Shown: one piece after another, positions 1-7,157 of the stretch
Layout of the letters: every line of letters starts with the position of its first letter
Position numbering within the stretch: the stretch's first letter is position 1
Source: Omnitrophica bacterium RIFCSPLOWO2_01_FULL_45_10
Lineage (GTDB): Bacteria > Omnitrophota > Gorgyraeia > 2-01-FULL-45-10
DNA: 8,230 bases
NCBI GenBank assembly: GCA_001804165.1
Contig: MHFL01000050.1
Location: 37,179 to 45,408 of the forward strand
Direction of reading: 5' to 3'
The notes under the pieces: model-generated
The model's input: the letters and a program-made list of their open reading frames with translations, nothing else
Database searches by the model: none
What the model was told of the DNA's origin: nothing
Made by a program: the position numbers and the translations under genes

Positions 1-109
1 CAAGATTCCTGAAGATGTCGACAAGGACGACATCCGCTAAATCGCTTTCGACTATTCTCATCGCGAGCGTCGAACCTACCTGCCCCGCGCCAATTATAGA
101 GACCTTCAT
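1..109 (-). CDS. mdh: Malate dehydrogenase (malate/lactate dehydrogenase family), N-terminal 36 codons only
   Basis: Only the first 36 codons are in the window; the rest lies beyond the left edge. The translation begins MKVSIIGAGQVGSTLA, a Rossmann nucleotide-binding start with the glycine motif GAGQVG at residues 7-12. An acidic residue ends the second strand (VLVDI, Asp31), which in this family binds the adenine ribose and favours NAD over NADP. This is the usual opening of LDH-like malate dehydrogenases, which interconvert malate and oxaloacetate in the cytoplasm. Lactate dehydrogenase shares this fold and cannot be excluded from the N-terminus. The choice of malate dehydrogenase rests on the neighbouring aconitase-type and isocitrate dehydrogenase genes. 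The ATG lies 4 nt after the isocitrate dehydrogenase stop, so the two are almost certainly co-transcribed. I see no clear Shine-Dalgarno site before it (A/T-rich run), suggesting translational coupling. Confidence 0.78.
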   Translation of the reverse strand, partial: MKVSIIGAGQVGSTLAMRIVESDLADVVLVDIFRNL

Positions 110-113
110 ATTT

Positions 114-1205
114 TTAATTACTGATTACTTTTTTTATTATGGCGTCCGCCATCTCTTTTGTCCCGACTGCGGTTGGATCGCCTCTATTCTCCTTAAGATC
201 GTATGTCACAAATCTCCCTTCTTCTATAACGGACGAGACAGCCCCCTCTAATTTATCGGCATGGTTGGTTTCCCCAAGAAACTTCAGCATCATTACGCTC
301 GATAGGATGATGGCGGCAGGATTCACCTTGTTCATCCCTTTATACTTCGGGGCGCTTCCGTGCGTAGGTTCAAAGAGCGCTATCCCCTCACCTATGTTGG
401 CTCCGGGCGCTACCCCTAATCCGCCTACGAGGCCTGCGGCCAAATCTGAAATTATATCTCCGTAAAGGTTGGGCGTAAGAAGAACGTCGTATTCCTCGGG
501 CCGCTGGACTAACTGCATGCACATATTATCGACTATCCTGTCCTCAAACTCTATCCTCCCCTCATAGTCCCGAGCCACCTCTCGAGCGGTATCCAGGAAT
601 AGCCCGTCTGTAAACTTCATTATATTGGCCTTGTGAACAACGGTAACTTTTCTTCTCTTATTTTTCAACGCATATTCGAACGCAAATTTAGCAATCCTTC
701 GCGAACCTTCCCGAGAGATTGGTTTTATGCTGATACTAGAGCCGGGGCTTATTGACCTTCCGCTATACCGCTCCAGGAGCGGTATAAGGTCTTTCGACTC
801 TTCCGAATCACCGGTGAATTCTATGCCGGCGTAAAGGTCCTCAGTATTTTCCCTGATTATTACAAGGTCGACATTTTCGTATTTTGACCGCACACCCTTA
901 TAACTCTTGCAAGGCCTTACGCAGGCATAGAGGTCCAGTTTCTTTCTAAGTTCAACATTGACGCTTCTGAATCCCTTGCCTATAGGCGTCGTTATAGGCC
1001 CCTTTAGCGCAACCCTGTTTTTTTTAATTTTGTCAAGCGCGGCCTCAGGCAAAGGGTTATTGAACCTCTGAATCGCAGACTCACCCAGCTCCACTACGTC
1101 CCATGTAATGTCGAGGTCTAACGCATCAACGCATCTTTGAGCGGCATCGGCCAACTCAGGTCCGGTTCCATCTCCCCGTATGAGCGTTATTCTATATTTA
1201 CTCAT
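114..1205 (-). CDS. icd: Isocitrate dehydrogenase, short form, probably NADP+-dependent
   Basis: 363 aa, of the isocitrate/isopropylmalate dehydrogenase family; it oxidatively decarboxylates isocitrate to 2-oxoglutarate. The substrate loop [16 protein letters not shown] (78-93) has the Ser81-x-Asn83-x3-Arg87 pattern of isocitrate dehydrogenases, with Arg97, Arg118 and Tyr125 following ([13 protein letters not shown]). Catalytic Lys192 lies in [13 protein letters not shown]. Metal ligands Asp226, Asp250 and Asp254 lie in VDNMCMQL and [13 protein letters not shown]. The cofactor loop is HGSAPKYKG (282-290): Lys287-Tyr288 match the E. coli NADP+ determinants Lys344-Tyr345, and Tyr335 (VTYD) matches Tyr391. 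The Arg395 position is Glu339. NAD enzymes of the family usually have Asp-Ile in place of Lys-Tyr, so NADP+ is more likely, though not certain. The ATG overlaps the upstream TGA (ATGA, 4 nt), with GGAGG 9 nt before it. It is shorter than the 416-aa E. coli enzyme, as many bacterial and archaeal homologues are. Isopropylmalate and homoisocitrate dehydrogenase are less likely because of the Ser-x-Asn motif. Confidence 0.93.
   Translation of the reverse strand: MSKYRITLIRGDGTGPELADAAQRCVDALDLDITWDVVELGESAIQRFNNPLPEAALDKIKKNRVALKGPITTPIGKGFRSVNVELRKKLDLYACVRPCKSYKGVRSKYENVDLVIIRENTEDLYAGIEFTGDSEESKDLIPLLERYSGRSISPGSSISIKPISREGSRRIAKFAFEYALKNKRRKVTVVHKANIMKFTDGLFLDTAREVARDYEGRIEFEDRIVDNMCMQLVQRPEEYDVLLTPNLYGDIISDLAAGLVGGLGVAPGANIGEGIALFEPTHGSAPKYKGMNKVNPAAIILSSVMMLKFLGETNHADKLEGAVSSVIEEGRFVTYDLKENRGDPTAVGTKEMADAIIKKVISN
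764..786. repeat. 23-bp odd palindrome inside the icd coding sequence
   Basis: TATACCGCTCC, a central A, then GGAGCGGTATA: 11-bp arms that are exact reverse complements. It lies within the isocitrate dehydrogenase gene and encodes part of the segment [11 protein letters not shown] (residues 140-150). In RNA it could fold into a short strong hairpin. Being in frame and within a normal-length protein, it may simply be chance. A role as mRNA structure or a recognition site is unproven. Confidence 0.55.
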
Positions 1206-1708
1206 TTAATCTCGCCTCCGAAACCCCCATGCTTTTTAAAATATCCTATTACGCCGCCATCCTCCAAGAAGGTTCTCATCAGATACGGAAGAGGCGCAAT
1301 GTCAAGAACGAGGCCCTTGGAGATATCTTTAAGTTTCGCCTTGTCTATATTCAGTTCGAGTTCATCGCCGTCATCTATAAAATCCGTATTACATTCTACC
1401 AGCATCAGGCCTATGTTGAACGAATTTCTGTAAAATATGCGGGCGAAATTCTTTGCCGCTATGGCATAGAATCCGGCCTGTTTTAACGCGAGCGGCGCCT
1501 GCTCTCTGGAAGAACCGCAGCCGAAATTCTCGCCCGCCACCAATATGTCGCCCTTGTGAACCCTGGACGCGAATGTCGGATCGATGTCCTCGAATATGTG
1601 TATCGACAGTTCTTTCGGATCCTGGATGGCAAATTTGAATCTGCCGGATATCACGTAATCCGTATTTATATTGTCTTTTAATTTTAACCTTCTGGCAAAA
1701 TGCTTCAT
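1202..1708 (-). CDS. leuD: Aconitase/3-isopropylmalate dehydratase family, small subunit (probable aconitase small chain)
   Basis: 168 aa, the usual size of the stand-alone swivelling domain (domain 4) of two-subunit hydro-lyases. Visible motifs are the opening [11 protein letters not shown] (14-24), the family signature [12 protein letters not shown] (61-72) with the active-site serine loop GSSRE, and [13 protein letters not shown] (88-100). The large subunit carries the iron-sulfur cluster; this chain closes over it and helps select the substrate. The family symbol leuD is given for homology only. In known isopropylmalate and homoaconitate enzymes the loop after the NTD motif begins Tyr-Leu and sets substrate choice. 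Here it reads FKFAIQ, which does not match, and the next gene is isocitrate rather than isopropylmalate dehydrogenase. Aconitase activity is therefore my preferred inference. The ATG lies 4 nt after the large-subunit stop, with only a weak AAGG site before it, so translational coupling is likely. Confidence 0.88.
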   Translation of the reverse strand: MKHFARRLKLKDNINTDYVISGRFKFAIQDPKELSIHIFEDIDPTFASRVHKGDILVAGENFGCGSSREQAPLALKQAGFYAIAAKNFARIFYRNSFNIGLMLVECNTDFIDDGDELELNIDKAKLKDISKGLVLDIAPLPYLMRTFLEDGGVIGYFKKHGGFGGEIK

Positions 1709-1712
1709 TAGT

Positions 1713-2975
1713 CTACAGCCTTCTTTTATATTCCCTCGGATCGGCTATCAAGCCTTTGAGCGCTGATGCGGCTACTGTCGCGGGGCTGGCAAGATATATG
1801 AATGAATTGGGATTCCCCATCCTGCCCTTGAAATTTCTGTTCGCAGTCGAAATCGCAACCTCATTATCTGCCAGGACGCCGTTATGCGTTCCCACGCAGG
1901 GCCCGCAGCCAGGACCCACGACGCACGCCCCGGCTTCGATAAATGTCTCCATGAATCCCTTTTTGAGCGCTTCAATGTATATTTCCCGCGAGGCAGGAGC
2001 TACCACGAATTTAACATCCGGATGGACTCTCTTTCCTCTTATAATCTTGGCCGCAATCTCCATGTCCTCCAAACGTCCGTTCGTGCAGGTTCCCAGATAA
2101 GCCTGGTCTATTTTTAAGCCGCTGATCTCTTCTATATCTGCAACATTGTCGACCGCATGGGGCTTGGCCACTTTAGGGGAAAGATTGGAGACGTCATATT
2201 CCTTAACGGCTGTATATTTGGCGCCTGGATCCGCGGATACGGGTCGCGGTTCTTTCTTTGAGCGCCGAGACACCCATTTCAGAACTTTCTTATCCGCTTC
2301 CATTATGCCGGCTTTCGCGCCCATCTCGACCGCCATATTGCTTATCGTAAAGCGCGCGTCCACGCTTAAAGACGATATACTTGAGCCGTAAAATTCTATT
2401 GCCTTGTAAGTAGCGCCGTTTGCCCCGATATCTTTTATTACATGCAGTATGATATCTTTGGAGTATACGCCTTTAGGAAGAGAACCATTTATCAAGACCT
2501 TGATGGTCTCCGGCACCCGAAACCAATTCCTGCCGCTCGCGACAGTTATCGCCAAGTCTGTGGAGCCTACACCCGTTGAAAAAATGTTGAGCGCGCCGTA
2601 AGTGCACGTATGCGAATCGGCTCCGATCACCAGGTCTCCGCATGTGATGTGGCCCATTTGAGGAACGAGTTGGTGACATACCCCGCACCCGATATCGTAG
2701 AGCCCTATGTCGAAGGTTTTGGCGAAATGCCTCATCTTTTTGTGAACTTCAGACACTCCGATGCTGGGGCTGGGCGCGCTATGATCGATGAAAAGGAAGA
2801 ATTTCGATTTGTCAAAAACTTCCTTAACACCAAGGTCCTTGAATCTATCTATGATAAGGCCGCTTGTGCCGTCCTGTCCAAAACAGAAATCCACTTCGCA
2901 TAGCCCTATATCGACCGCATACAGATCTTTTCCGGCATGTTGTGATAAAATTTTTTCTGAAATCGTTTTACCCAT
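1713..2975 (-). CDS. leuC: Aconitase/3-isopropylmalate dehydratase family, large [4Fe-4S] subunit (probable aconitase large chain)
   Basis: 420 aa, matching the LeuC/HacA large subunits (domains 1-3) that pair with a separate small chain. The cluster ligands are Cys297 (YLGTCTNGR) and Cys357/Cys360 (GPGCGPC). Other signatures are [10 protein letters not shown] (94-103), [13 protein letters not shown] (118-130) and the C-terminal substrate motif [13 protein letters not shown] (379-391). The family dehydrates and rehydrates 2-hydroxy acids: isopropylmalate, homocitrate, or citrate. The pair sits between an aspartate-type aminotransferase and isocitrate dehydrogenase, with malate dehydrogenase next and no leuA or leuB in view. 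I therefore infer citrate to isocitrate isomerisation, with leuC as a family symbol only. A bifunctional role in leucine synthesis is possible. The ATG overlaps the aminotransferase stop by 8 nt, showing tight operon packing and likely coupled translation. Confidence 0.9.
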   Translation of the reverse strand: MGKTISEKILSQHAGKDLYAVDIGLCEVDFCFGQDGTSGLIIDRFKDLGVKEVFDKSKFFLFIDHSAPSPSIGVSEVHKKMRHFAKTFDIGLYDIGCGVCHQLVPQMGHITCGDLVIGADSHTCTYGALNIFSTGVGSTDLAITVASGRNWFRVPETIKVLINGSLPKGVYSKDIILHVIKDIGANGATYKAIEFYGSSISSLSVDARFTISNMAVEMGAKAGIMEADKKVLKWVSRRSKKEPRPVSADPGAKYTAVKEYDVSNLSPKVAKPHAVDNVADIEEISGLKIDQAYLGTCTNGRLEDMEIAAKIIRGKRVHPDVKFVVAPASREIYIEALKKGFMETFIEAGACVVGPGCGPCVGTHNGVLADNEVAISTANRNFKGRMGNPNSFIYLASPATVAASALKGLIADPREYKRRL

Positions 2976-4134
2976 TTTTTACGGCCCAATCTCTCAACCT
3001 GTCGAGACCTTTATTTATAAAGTCTACGCTTGCGGCAAAACTGAGACGTATGTAAAATTTTGCCCCGAATGGAGTCCCCGGTATCACAGCAACTTTCGCC
3101 TCATCTAAAATCCTGTTTGCAAGGATGCTTGAGTCCATCTTGAAGCGTGATATGTCGCAGAAAAGATAGAATGCGCCCTCAGGCTTTATGAACGAAATAT
3201 TTTTAATCTCATTCATCCTATTTATTAAAAGTTCGCGGCGCTTTTCAAACTCTTTCCTCATATCCTCGACACACTTTTGGTCGCCTTCGAGCGCCGCATA
3301 AGCGGCCTTCTGGCCTATGGATGAGGCATTCGATGTGGCATGACTCTGAAGATTCGCTACAGAGCGCATTATTTCATTCGGCCCTGCCGCGTAGCCGATC
3401 CTCCACCCCGTCATTGCATAACTCTTCGAGACGCCGTTTACAGTAATTGTCCTTTCGTAAACGTCTTTGGCTAACGACGCTATCGAGATATGAGGACGAT
3501 TGCCATATATGAATTTTTCGTATATTTCGTCGCTTATAATGAAAAAATTGTGTTTAACGGCAAGTCTTGCGACTTTAATTAGTTCTTCCCTCCCATATAT
3601 AGAACCTGTGGGATTGGAGGGGCTGTTCAAGATAAGGGCTTTTGTCTTCTTCGTGATCTTCTTCACCAAGTCTTTCTCTGTCATAACAAAGTTATTCTCG
3701 GGTCGAGCCTCGATAAAGATGGGTTTGGCTTGAGCCAACTTTACCATTTCAGGATAACTCAGCCAATATGGAGAAGGTATTATAACCTCGTCGCCCCTAT
3801 CGCATAGAACCTGGATCGTATTGTATAATGAGTGTTTTGCGCCGGAGGATACGACTATCTGTTGGGGCGAGTATAATAACGCGTTATCTTTCTTGAACTT
3901 GCGGCATATCGCCTCCCTCAATTCCTGCGTGCCGCTTGAAGGCGTATATTTGGTAAATCCTTGCATTATCGCATCAATTGCGGCCTTTTTTATGTGCTGA
4001 GGCGTATCGAAATCCGGCTCGCCCGCGCCGAAATTCACTACGTCGATGCCGTCCTTGACCATCTTTTTTGCCCTAGACGTAATGTCTAGCGTTACTGATT
4101 CCTCGACATCCAAGACTCTTCGCGCTAATTTCAT
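2968..4134 (-). CDS. aspC: Pyridoxal-phosphate aminotransferase, aspartate aminotransferase type (class I)
   Basis: 388 aa, full length for the class I fold. The start MKLARRVLDV and the motif GAGEPDFDTP (36-45) are typical of the bacterial Ib aspartate aminotransferases. The PLP-binding lysine is Lys237 in VSKSYAMTGWRIGY. Other cofactor and substrate residues visible are Asn174 (NSPSNPTG), Asp202 and Tyr205 (SDEIYE), and the carboxylate-binding Arg363 (IRLSFA). Lys100 (SSGAKHSLYN) lines up, from memory, with the lysine that recognises the side-chain carboxylate of acidic substrates in the Thermus enzyme; this supports aspartate over aromatic substrates. It probably exchanges amino groups between aspartate/oxaloacetate and glutamate/2-oxoglutarate in the cytoplasm. 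Prephenate aminotransferase activity, found in some Ib members, remains possible. It is the first gene of its operon, behind a sigma70-like promoter. GGAGG precedes the ATG at a short 3-nt spacing. Confidence 0.88.
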   Translation of the reverse strand: MKLARRVLDVEESVTLDITSRAKKMVKDGIDVVNFGAGEPDFDTPQHIKKAAIDAIMQGFTKYTPSSGTQELREAICRKFKKDNALLYSPQQIVVSSGAKHSLYNTIQVLCDRGDEVIIPSPYWLSYPEMVKLAQAKPIFIEARPENNFVMTEKDLVKKITKKTKALILNSPSNPTGSIYGREELIKVARLAVKHNFFIISDEIYEKFIYGNRPHISIASLAKDVYERTITVNGVSKSYAMTGWRIGYAAGPNEIMRSVANLQSHATSNASSIGQKAAYAALEGDQKCVEDMRKEFEKRRELLINRMNEIKNISFIKPEGAFYLFCDISRFKMDSSILANRILDEAKVAVIPGTPFGAKFYIRLSFAASVDFINKGLDRLRDWAVKNG

Positions 4135-4164
4135 ATGCCTCCAGATATTGATATAAACGTCTTT

Positions 4165-4192
4165 ATTATAATATATCTATTATAAATCTCAA
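4165..4192 (-). promoter_or_regulatory. Sigma70-type promoter of the aminotransferase-aconitase-icd-mdh operon
   Basis: Reading the minus strand, a -35 box TTGAGA (4187-4192) and a perfect -10 box TATAAT (4165-4170) are separated by 16 nt of A/T-rich sequence. Transcription would start near 4158, giving a leader of about 24 nt before the aminotransferase ATG at 4134. The region is A/T-rich, so a chance TATAAT is possible. The match of both boxes, spacing and position is nevertheless good, and the upstream unit is already terminated. Confidence 0.7.
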
Positions 4193-4234
4193 GCAAAAAG
4201 ATGACGGTCGTAAAATATTTTGTGCTGTGTAGGT

Positions 4235-4260
4235 GTAGGGCAGGCTTAAGCCTGCCCTAC
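4235..4260. repeat. Perfect 26-bp palindrome
   Basis: GTAGGGCAGGCTT is followed directly by its exact reverse complement, with no spacer. It lies in the intergenic region, about 43 bp upstream of the -35 box of the metabolic operon. It has no T run on either side in either orientation, so it is not a standard intrinsic terminator. It could be a dispersed intergenic repeat (REP/MITE-like), a cruciform-forming site, or a dimeric regulator operator. Nothing here decides which. Confidence 0.85.
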
Positions 4261-4292
4261 GATTTAGACAACATTCGTATATAAAGATAGAA

Positions 4293-4361
4293 ACCTAAAC
4301 CTAAGTTATTTTCCCTGTAAGCTATTTAGCATACTTGTGCGAACATAACTTAGGTTTAGGT
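4293..4361. repeat. Inverted repeat with 17-bp perfect arms and 35-nt centre
   Basis: The left arm ACCTAAACCTAAGTTAT (4293-4309) and the right arm ATAACTTAGGTTTAGGT (4345-4361) are exact reverse complements separated by 35 nt. The element sits between the ribosomal operon terminator and the 26-bp palindrome, and holds no open reading frame worth calling. The arms contain a tandem CCTAAA. It looks like a small non-coding repeat element or a remnant with terminal inverted repeats. No clear flanking target duplication was seen. Confidence 0.8.
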
Positions 4362-4382
4362 ATAGAAGACACAGAACGCCAC

Positions 4383-4414
4383 AAAAAAGCCCTTTAACAG
4401 TTGAGTTAAAGGGC
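4383..4414 (-). terminator. Intrinsic terminator of the ribosomal/rpoA operon
   Basis: On the minus strand the stem GCCCTTTAAC, a 6-nt loop, and GTTAAAGGGC (10 perfect base pairs, 4389-4414) are followed at once by six T (4383-4388). It begins 31 nt downstream of the rplQ stop codon. This is a classical rho-independent terminator and marks rplQ as the last gene of the unit. Confidence 0.95.
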
Positions 4415-4444
4415 ATGGGAATCGATGCGTTGTTGACAAACGTA

Positions 4445-5089
4445 TCACATATCCGTTTTGCGTCGGAAGAAGCCGCGTAAATTCTTCAAGAATCCTTTCT
4501 TATCCTGCATCCTTTTGTCTTCAGACTTCGCCTTTTCACTCCTTTTCTCTTCTTCAAGCGTTGGTTTTGTCCTTGGGATAATCTTTGCCCTCGGCTCTTC
4601 TTTCTTCTTCCCTTCCTTTAGCGGCTTGGGCTGTTCGCCTTCCGGCCTCTCCTCGCGGCCTGTCTCAAGCCCCTTCCGTGCCGGGGTCTTCGCCGTTTCT
4701 TTCTTCTTCTTTTTGGGAAATTTTTCAACAATCTTCTTCTCGGTCAGTTCCAAGATTGCCATCGATGCGCCATCACCCCTCCTGAAATTGAGCGGGATAA
4801 TCCTTGTGTAACCGCTCTTTCGCTCTTTGAATAGCGGAGCGATTTCCTTAAATAATTTAGCGATCATATCCCTGTCCGGGAGAATGGAGTAAATCCGTCT
4901 TCTCGAGTAAACTGAGTCCGTCTTCGCCATGCTTAGAACACGTTCTGCGAGCCGCCGCGTCTCCTTCGCCCGCGCAAGCGTTAGAGTGATCCTCTGATGC
5001 CTTAAAAGATTGCGCACGGTATTTCTCAACATGGCCTTCCTGTGAGAAGTCTTCATGCTGAGTTTCCTCAGGCGTTTTCTATGCCTCAT
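4445..5089 (-). CDS. rplQ: 50S ribosomal protein L17 with long charged C-terminal extension
   Basis: The first 120 residues are a complete L17 core, with the typical opening MRHRKRLRKLSMKTSHRKAMLRN and the motif LRHQRITLTLARAKETRRLAER. It packs on the large ribosomal subunit near the exit tunnel. Ordinary L17 is about 116-130 aa; this one is 214 aa. Residues 125-214 form a Lys/Glu/Pro-rich, probably disordered tail, which ends in KKGFLKNLRGFFRRKTDM, a possible short basic amphipathic helix. The tail is in frame, has no stop and ends just before the terminator, so it is part of the protein. Its role is unknown. The gene follows rpoA by 28 nt, with GAGG 4 nt before the ATG. It is the last gene of the unit, the standard position in bacterial alpha operons. 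Confidence 0.95.
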   Translation of the reverse strand: MRHRKRLRKLSMKTSHRKAMLRNTVRNLLRHQRITLTLARAKETRRLAERVLSMAKTDSVYSRRRIYSILPDRDMIAKLFKEIAPLFKERKSGYTRIIPLNFRRGDGASMAILELTEKKIVEKFPKKKKKETAKTPARKGLETGREERPEGEQPKPLKEGKKKEEPRAKIIPRTKPTLEEEKRSEKAKSEDKRMQDKKGFLKNLRGFFRRKTDM

Positions 5090-5117
5090 CTTTCCTCACT
5101 TATTATTATAGACGTTC

Positions 5118-6104
5118 TTATTCCTTATTAGACTTCTCTTCCTGCGTTTTCATTCCAAGGGACAGCCCCATATCTATCAGGATCTTATTGATTTCTGCCA
5201 GTGATTTCTTGCCAAAATTTCTGTATTTGAGCATCTCGAGTTCGGTCTTCTTAACGAGGTCGCCTATAGTCTTTATCCTGGCCTCGCGGAGGCAGTTTGA
5301 GCTCCTGACGGAAAGTTCCAATTCTGAAATCGGCATCTTTAATTTTTCCTTGAAAAGCCTGTCCGCTTCTGTTTCCTCTTCGGCCTCTTCTTCTTCAGGC
5401 AATTTGCCGAATCCCACGAATATATCAAGATGCCTCTGGAGAACGTTCGACGCATAGAGGAGCGCATCCTTAGGAGATATAGCGCCGTTGGTCCAAACAT
5501 CCAGGATTAATTTATCGTAATCGGTAATCTGACCGACCCTTGTATTTTCTACCGCGAAGTTTACCTTCTTCACCGGCGTAAAGATGGAATCTACGGGGAT
5601 TACGCCTATCGGCTGGCCTTCCCTTTTATTCCTCTCGGCAGGCACATAGCCCCGCCCGCGCGCAACCTCCATCTCTAGATTAAATTTGACATTCTTTGTT
5701 AATGTCGCCAAGTGCAAATCAGGGTTTATTATTTCTACCGTCTCATCAGTTTTAATGTCTTTGGCCAAAATCTCGCCCTTCTTCTCAACAGCGATGAACA
5801 TGGGTTTCGGATTCTTGAAATGGGACCTCAATATGAGTTTCTTGATGTTCAATATTATCTGGGGAACGTCTTCTACCACGCCGGTTATAGATGAGAATTC
5901 GTGATGGACGCCCTGGAACTTCACGCTCGTCACAGCGGTGCCTTCGATCGACGAGATGAGCACTCTTCTGAGGCTAGAACCGACGGTCATGCCGTAACCC
6001 CTTTCGAACGGCTCGGCGATGAATCTACCATAAGTGAGCTTAACGGTAGACTCTTCCAGCATGAGTTTCTTTGGCATCTCGAAATTCTTCATGGTTATTC
6101 CCAT
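5118..6104 (-). CDS. rpoA: DNA-directed RNA polymerase subunit alpha
   Basis: 328 aa, the normal length. The N-terminal domain, which dimerises and assembles beta and beta', shows the motif GYGMTVGSSLRRVLISSIEG (36-55) and HHEFSSITGVVEDV (67-80). The family more often has GHTLGNSLRR, so His to Met and Asn to Ser are mild local departures. An acidic linker (236-246, Glu-rich) leads to the C-terminal domain (about 257-318). That domain has SVRSSNCLREARIKTIGDL and RNFGKKSLAEI, including the Arg and Asn (Arg267, Asn270) of the UP-element DNA-binding face. The enzyme core function is transcription; the C-terminal domain contacts upstream DNA and activators. The ATG at 6104 has GGAG 11 nt upstream. 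Another ATG four codons in is less favoured. The gene lies 31 nt after rpsD and 28 nt before rplQ. Confidence 0.97.
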   Translation of the reverse strand: MGITMKNFEMPKKLMLEESTVKLTYGRFIAEPFERGYGMTVGSSLRRVLISSIEGTAVTSVKFQGVHHEFSSITGVVEDVPQIILNIKKLILRSHFKNPKPMFIAVEKKGEILAKDIKTDETVEIINPDLHLATLTKNVKFNLEMEVARGRGYVPAERNKREGQPIGVIPVDSIFTPVKKVNFAVENTRVGQITDYDKLILDVWTNGAISPKDALLYASNVLQRHLDIFVGFGKLPEEEEAEEETEADRLFKEKLKMPISELELSVRSSNCLREARIKTIGDLVKKTELEMLKYRNFGKKSLAEINKILIDMGLSLGMKTQEEKSNKE

Positions 6105-6135
6105 ATTGCGCTTCTCCTCTTAAAATCAGTCGTTA

Positions 6136-6762
6136 TTACTTGGAATATAACTCAACAATCAACTGTTCCTGTATTGGAAATCCCACATCTTCTCTAGTCG
6201 GCAGCGTTATTATCTTTGCCTTAAGATGTTGCGCATCTATTCCAATCCATTTCGGTATGGCCCTATCCTTAAGTTCTTCAAAGGTATCGTTAAGGTGTTT
6301 CATCATGGGCGGGCTTGTCTTTATGGAAATCATTTCGCCGGCCCTGACCGTATAAGATGGCACATCGACTCTTCTTTCGTTAACATAAACATGCCCATGT
6401 TGGACTACCTGCCTGGCTTCGGACCTAGAATTTGCCAGATTCATCCTGTATATGCAATTGTCCAATCTTCGCTCCAGGAGTTGAAGAAGCATGACGCCTG
6501 TTACGCCTTTAGCGCGTTCGGCGATCCTGAAATAATGTTTGAATTGCTTCTCCAATACACCGTATAGCCGCTTCACCTTCTGTTTCTCTCTTAATTGAAC
6601 CGTGTAGTTAGACACCTTTTTTCTTCCCTGTCCGTGCTGGCCTGGAGCATATTCGCGGCGCGTGATCGCGCATTTCCCGCCTATGCATCTTGAGCCTTTC
6701 AAGAAGAGTTTCATCCCCTCTCTCCTGCATAGCCTGCAGGATGGCCCCGTATTTCTAGCCAT
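6136..6762 (-). CDS. rpsD: 30S ribosomal protein S4, zinc-binding (C+) form
   Basis: 208 aa, the usual S4 length. I chose the ATG at 6762 ([12 protein letters not shown]) over the longer in-frame start at 6792. The reasons are that family members begin here, GGAG lies upstream, and the ATG shares one base with the rpsK stop (TAATG). Cys9-x2-Cys12 and Cys26-x4-Cys31 form the zinc-binding site of the cysteine-containing S4 type. The S4 RNA-binding domain follows (LLERRLDNCIYRMNLANSRSEARQ..., then HGHVYVNERRVDVPSY). S4 is a primary binder that nucleates 30S assembly. In E. coli it represses its own operon through a leader before rpsM. Here only 10 nt separate rpmJ and rpsM, so no such leader is visible. 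Confidence 0.97.
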   Translation of the reverse strand: MARNTGPSCRLCRREGMKLFLKGSRCIGGKCAITRREYAPGQHGQGRKKVSNYTVQLREKQKVKRLYGVLEKQFKHYFRIAERAKGVTGVMLLQLLERRLDNCIYRMNLANSRSEARQVVQHGHVYVNERRVDVPSYTVRAGEMISIKTSPPMMKHLNDTFEELKDRAIPKWIGIDAQHLKAKIITLPTREDVGFPIQEQLIVELYSK

Positions 6763-7157
6763 TAGACTCTCCTTCTCTTTTGCGGACGGCATCCGTTATG
6801 AGGTATAGGAGTCACATCCCTGATAGATCTGATAGTCAGGCCCGCCGCCTGAATCGACCTTATGGCGGACTCCCGTCCGGCACCCGGCCCCTTAACGTAG
6901 ACCTCAACCTCTTTTACGCCTCTTTCGAGGGCCTTCTTGGCGGCGCTCTCCGCCGCTATGCCTGCCGCAAAGGGAGTCGATTTCTTCGAACCCTTAAATC
7001 CGGCACTGCCTGTCGACGCCCAAGTGAGCGTATTTCCGTCTCTGTCCGTAATGGTTACGATCGTGTTGTTGAACGTCGCCAGAATCCGCGCGATGCCGCT
7101 TGCGGGCGCGCGCGAAGTCCTTTTTCCCTTCTTCGCTTTAGGTTTTTTCTCCTCCAC
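6762..7157 (-). CDS. rpsK: 30S ribosomal protein S11
   Basis: 131 aa, typical size. A basic N-terminal tail (about 1-16) is followed by the S11 core with [18 protein letters not shown] (29-46), [33 protein letters not shown], and the C-terminal signature [19 protein letters not shown]11 sits on the 30S platform and touches the mRNA exit region. The start is GTG, supported by AAAGGAG 4 nt upstream and by the alignment of the N-terminus. The gene begins 20 nt inside the end of rpsM, in another frame, and ends overlapping the rpsD start by one base. Translation of the three genes is probably coupled. Confidence 0.97.
   Translation of the reverse strand: MEEKKPKAKKGKRTSRAPASGIARILATFNNTIVTITDRDGNTLTWASTGSAGFKGSKKSTPFAAGIAAESAAKKALERGVKEVEVYVKGPGAGRESAIRSIQAAGLTIRSIRDVTPIPHNGCRPQKRRRV

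Noticed and set aside
1202..2975. Assigning the pair to leucine biosynthesis
   Set aside because: No leuA or leuB is in the window and the dehydrogenase that follows has the isocitrate Ser-x-Asn motif. Family homology to leuCD is kept in the symbol only.
4235..4260. The 26-bp palindrome as a bidirectional terminator
   Set aside because: No T run follows in either direction, and a complete intrinsic terminator is already present at 4383-4414.
6763..6792. Longer rpsD start adding ten residues
   Set aside because: The added residues overlap rpsK, and family members start at MARNTGP, where TAATG coupling and GGAG are present.
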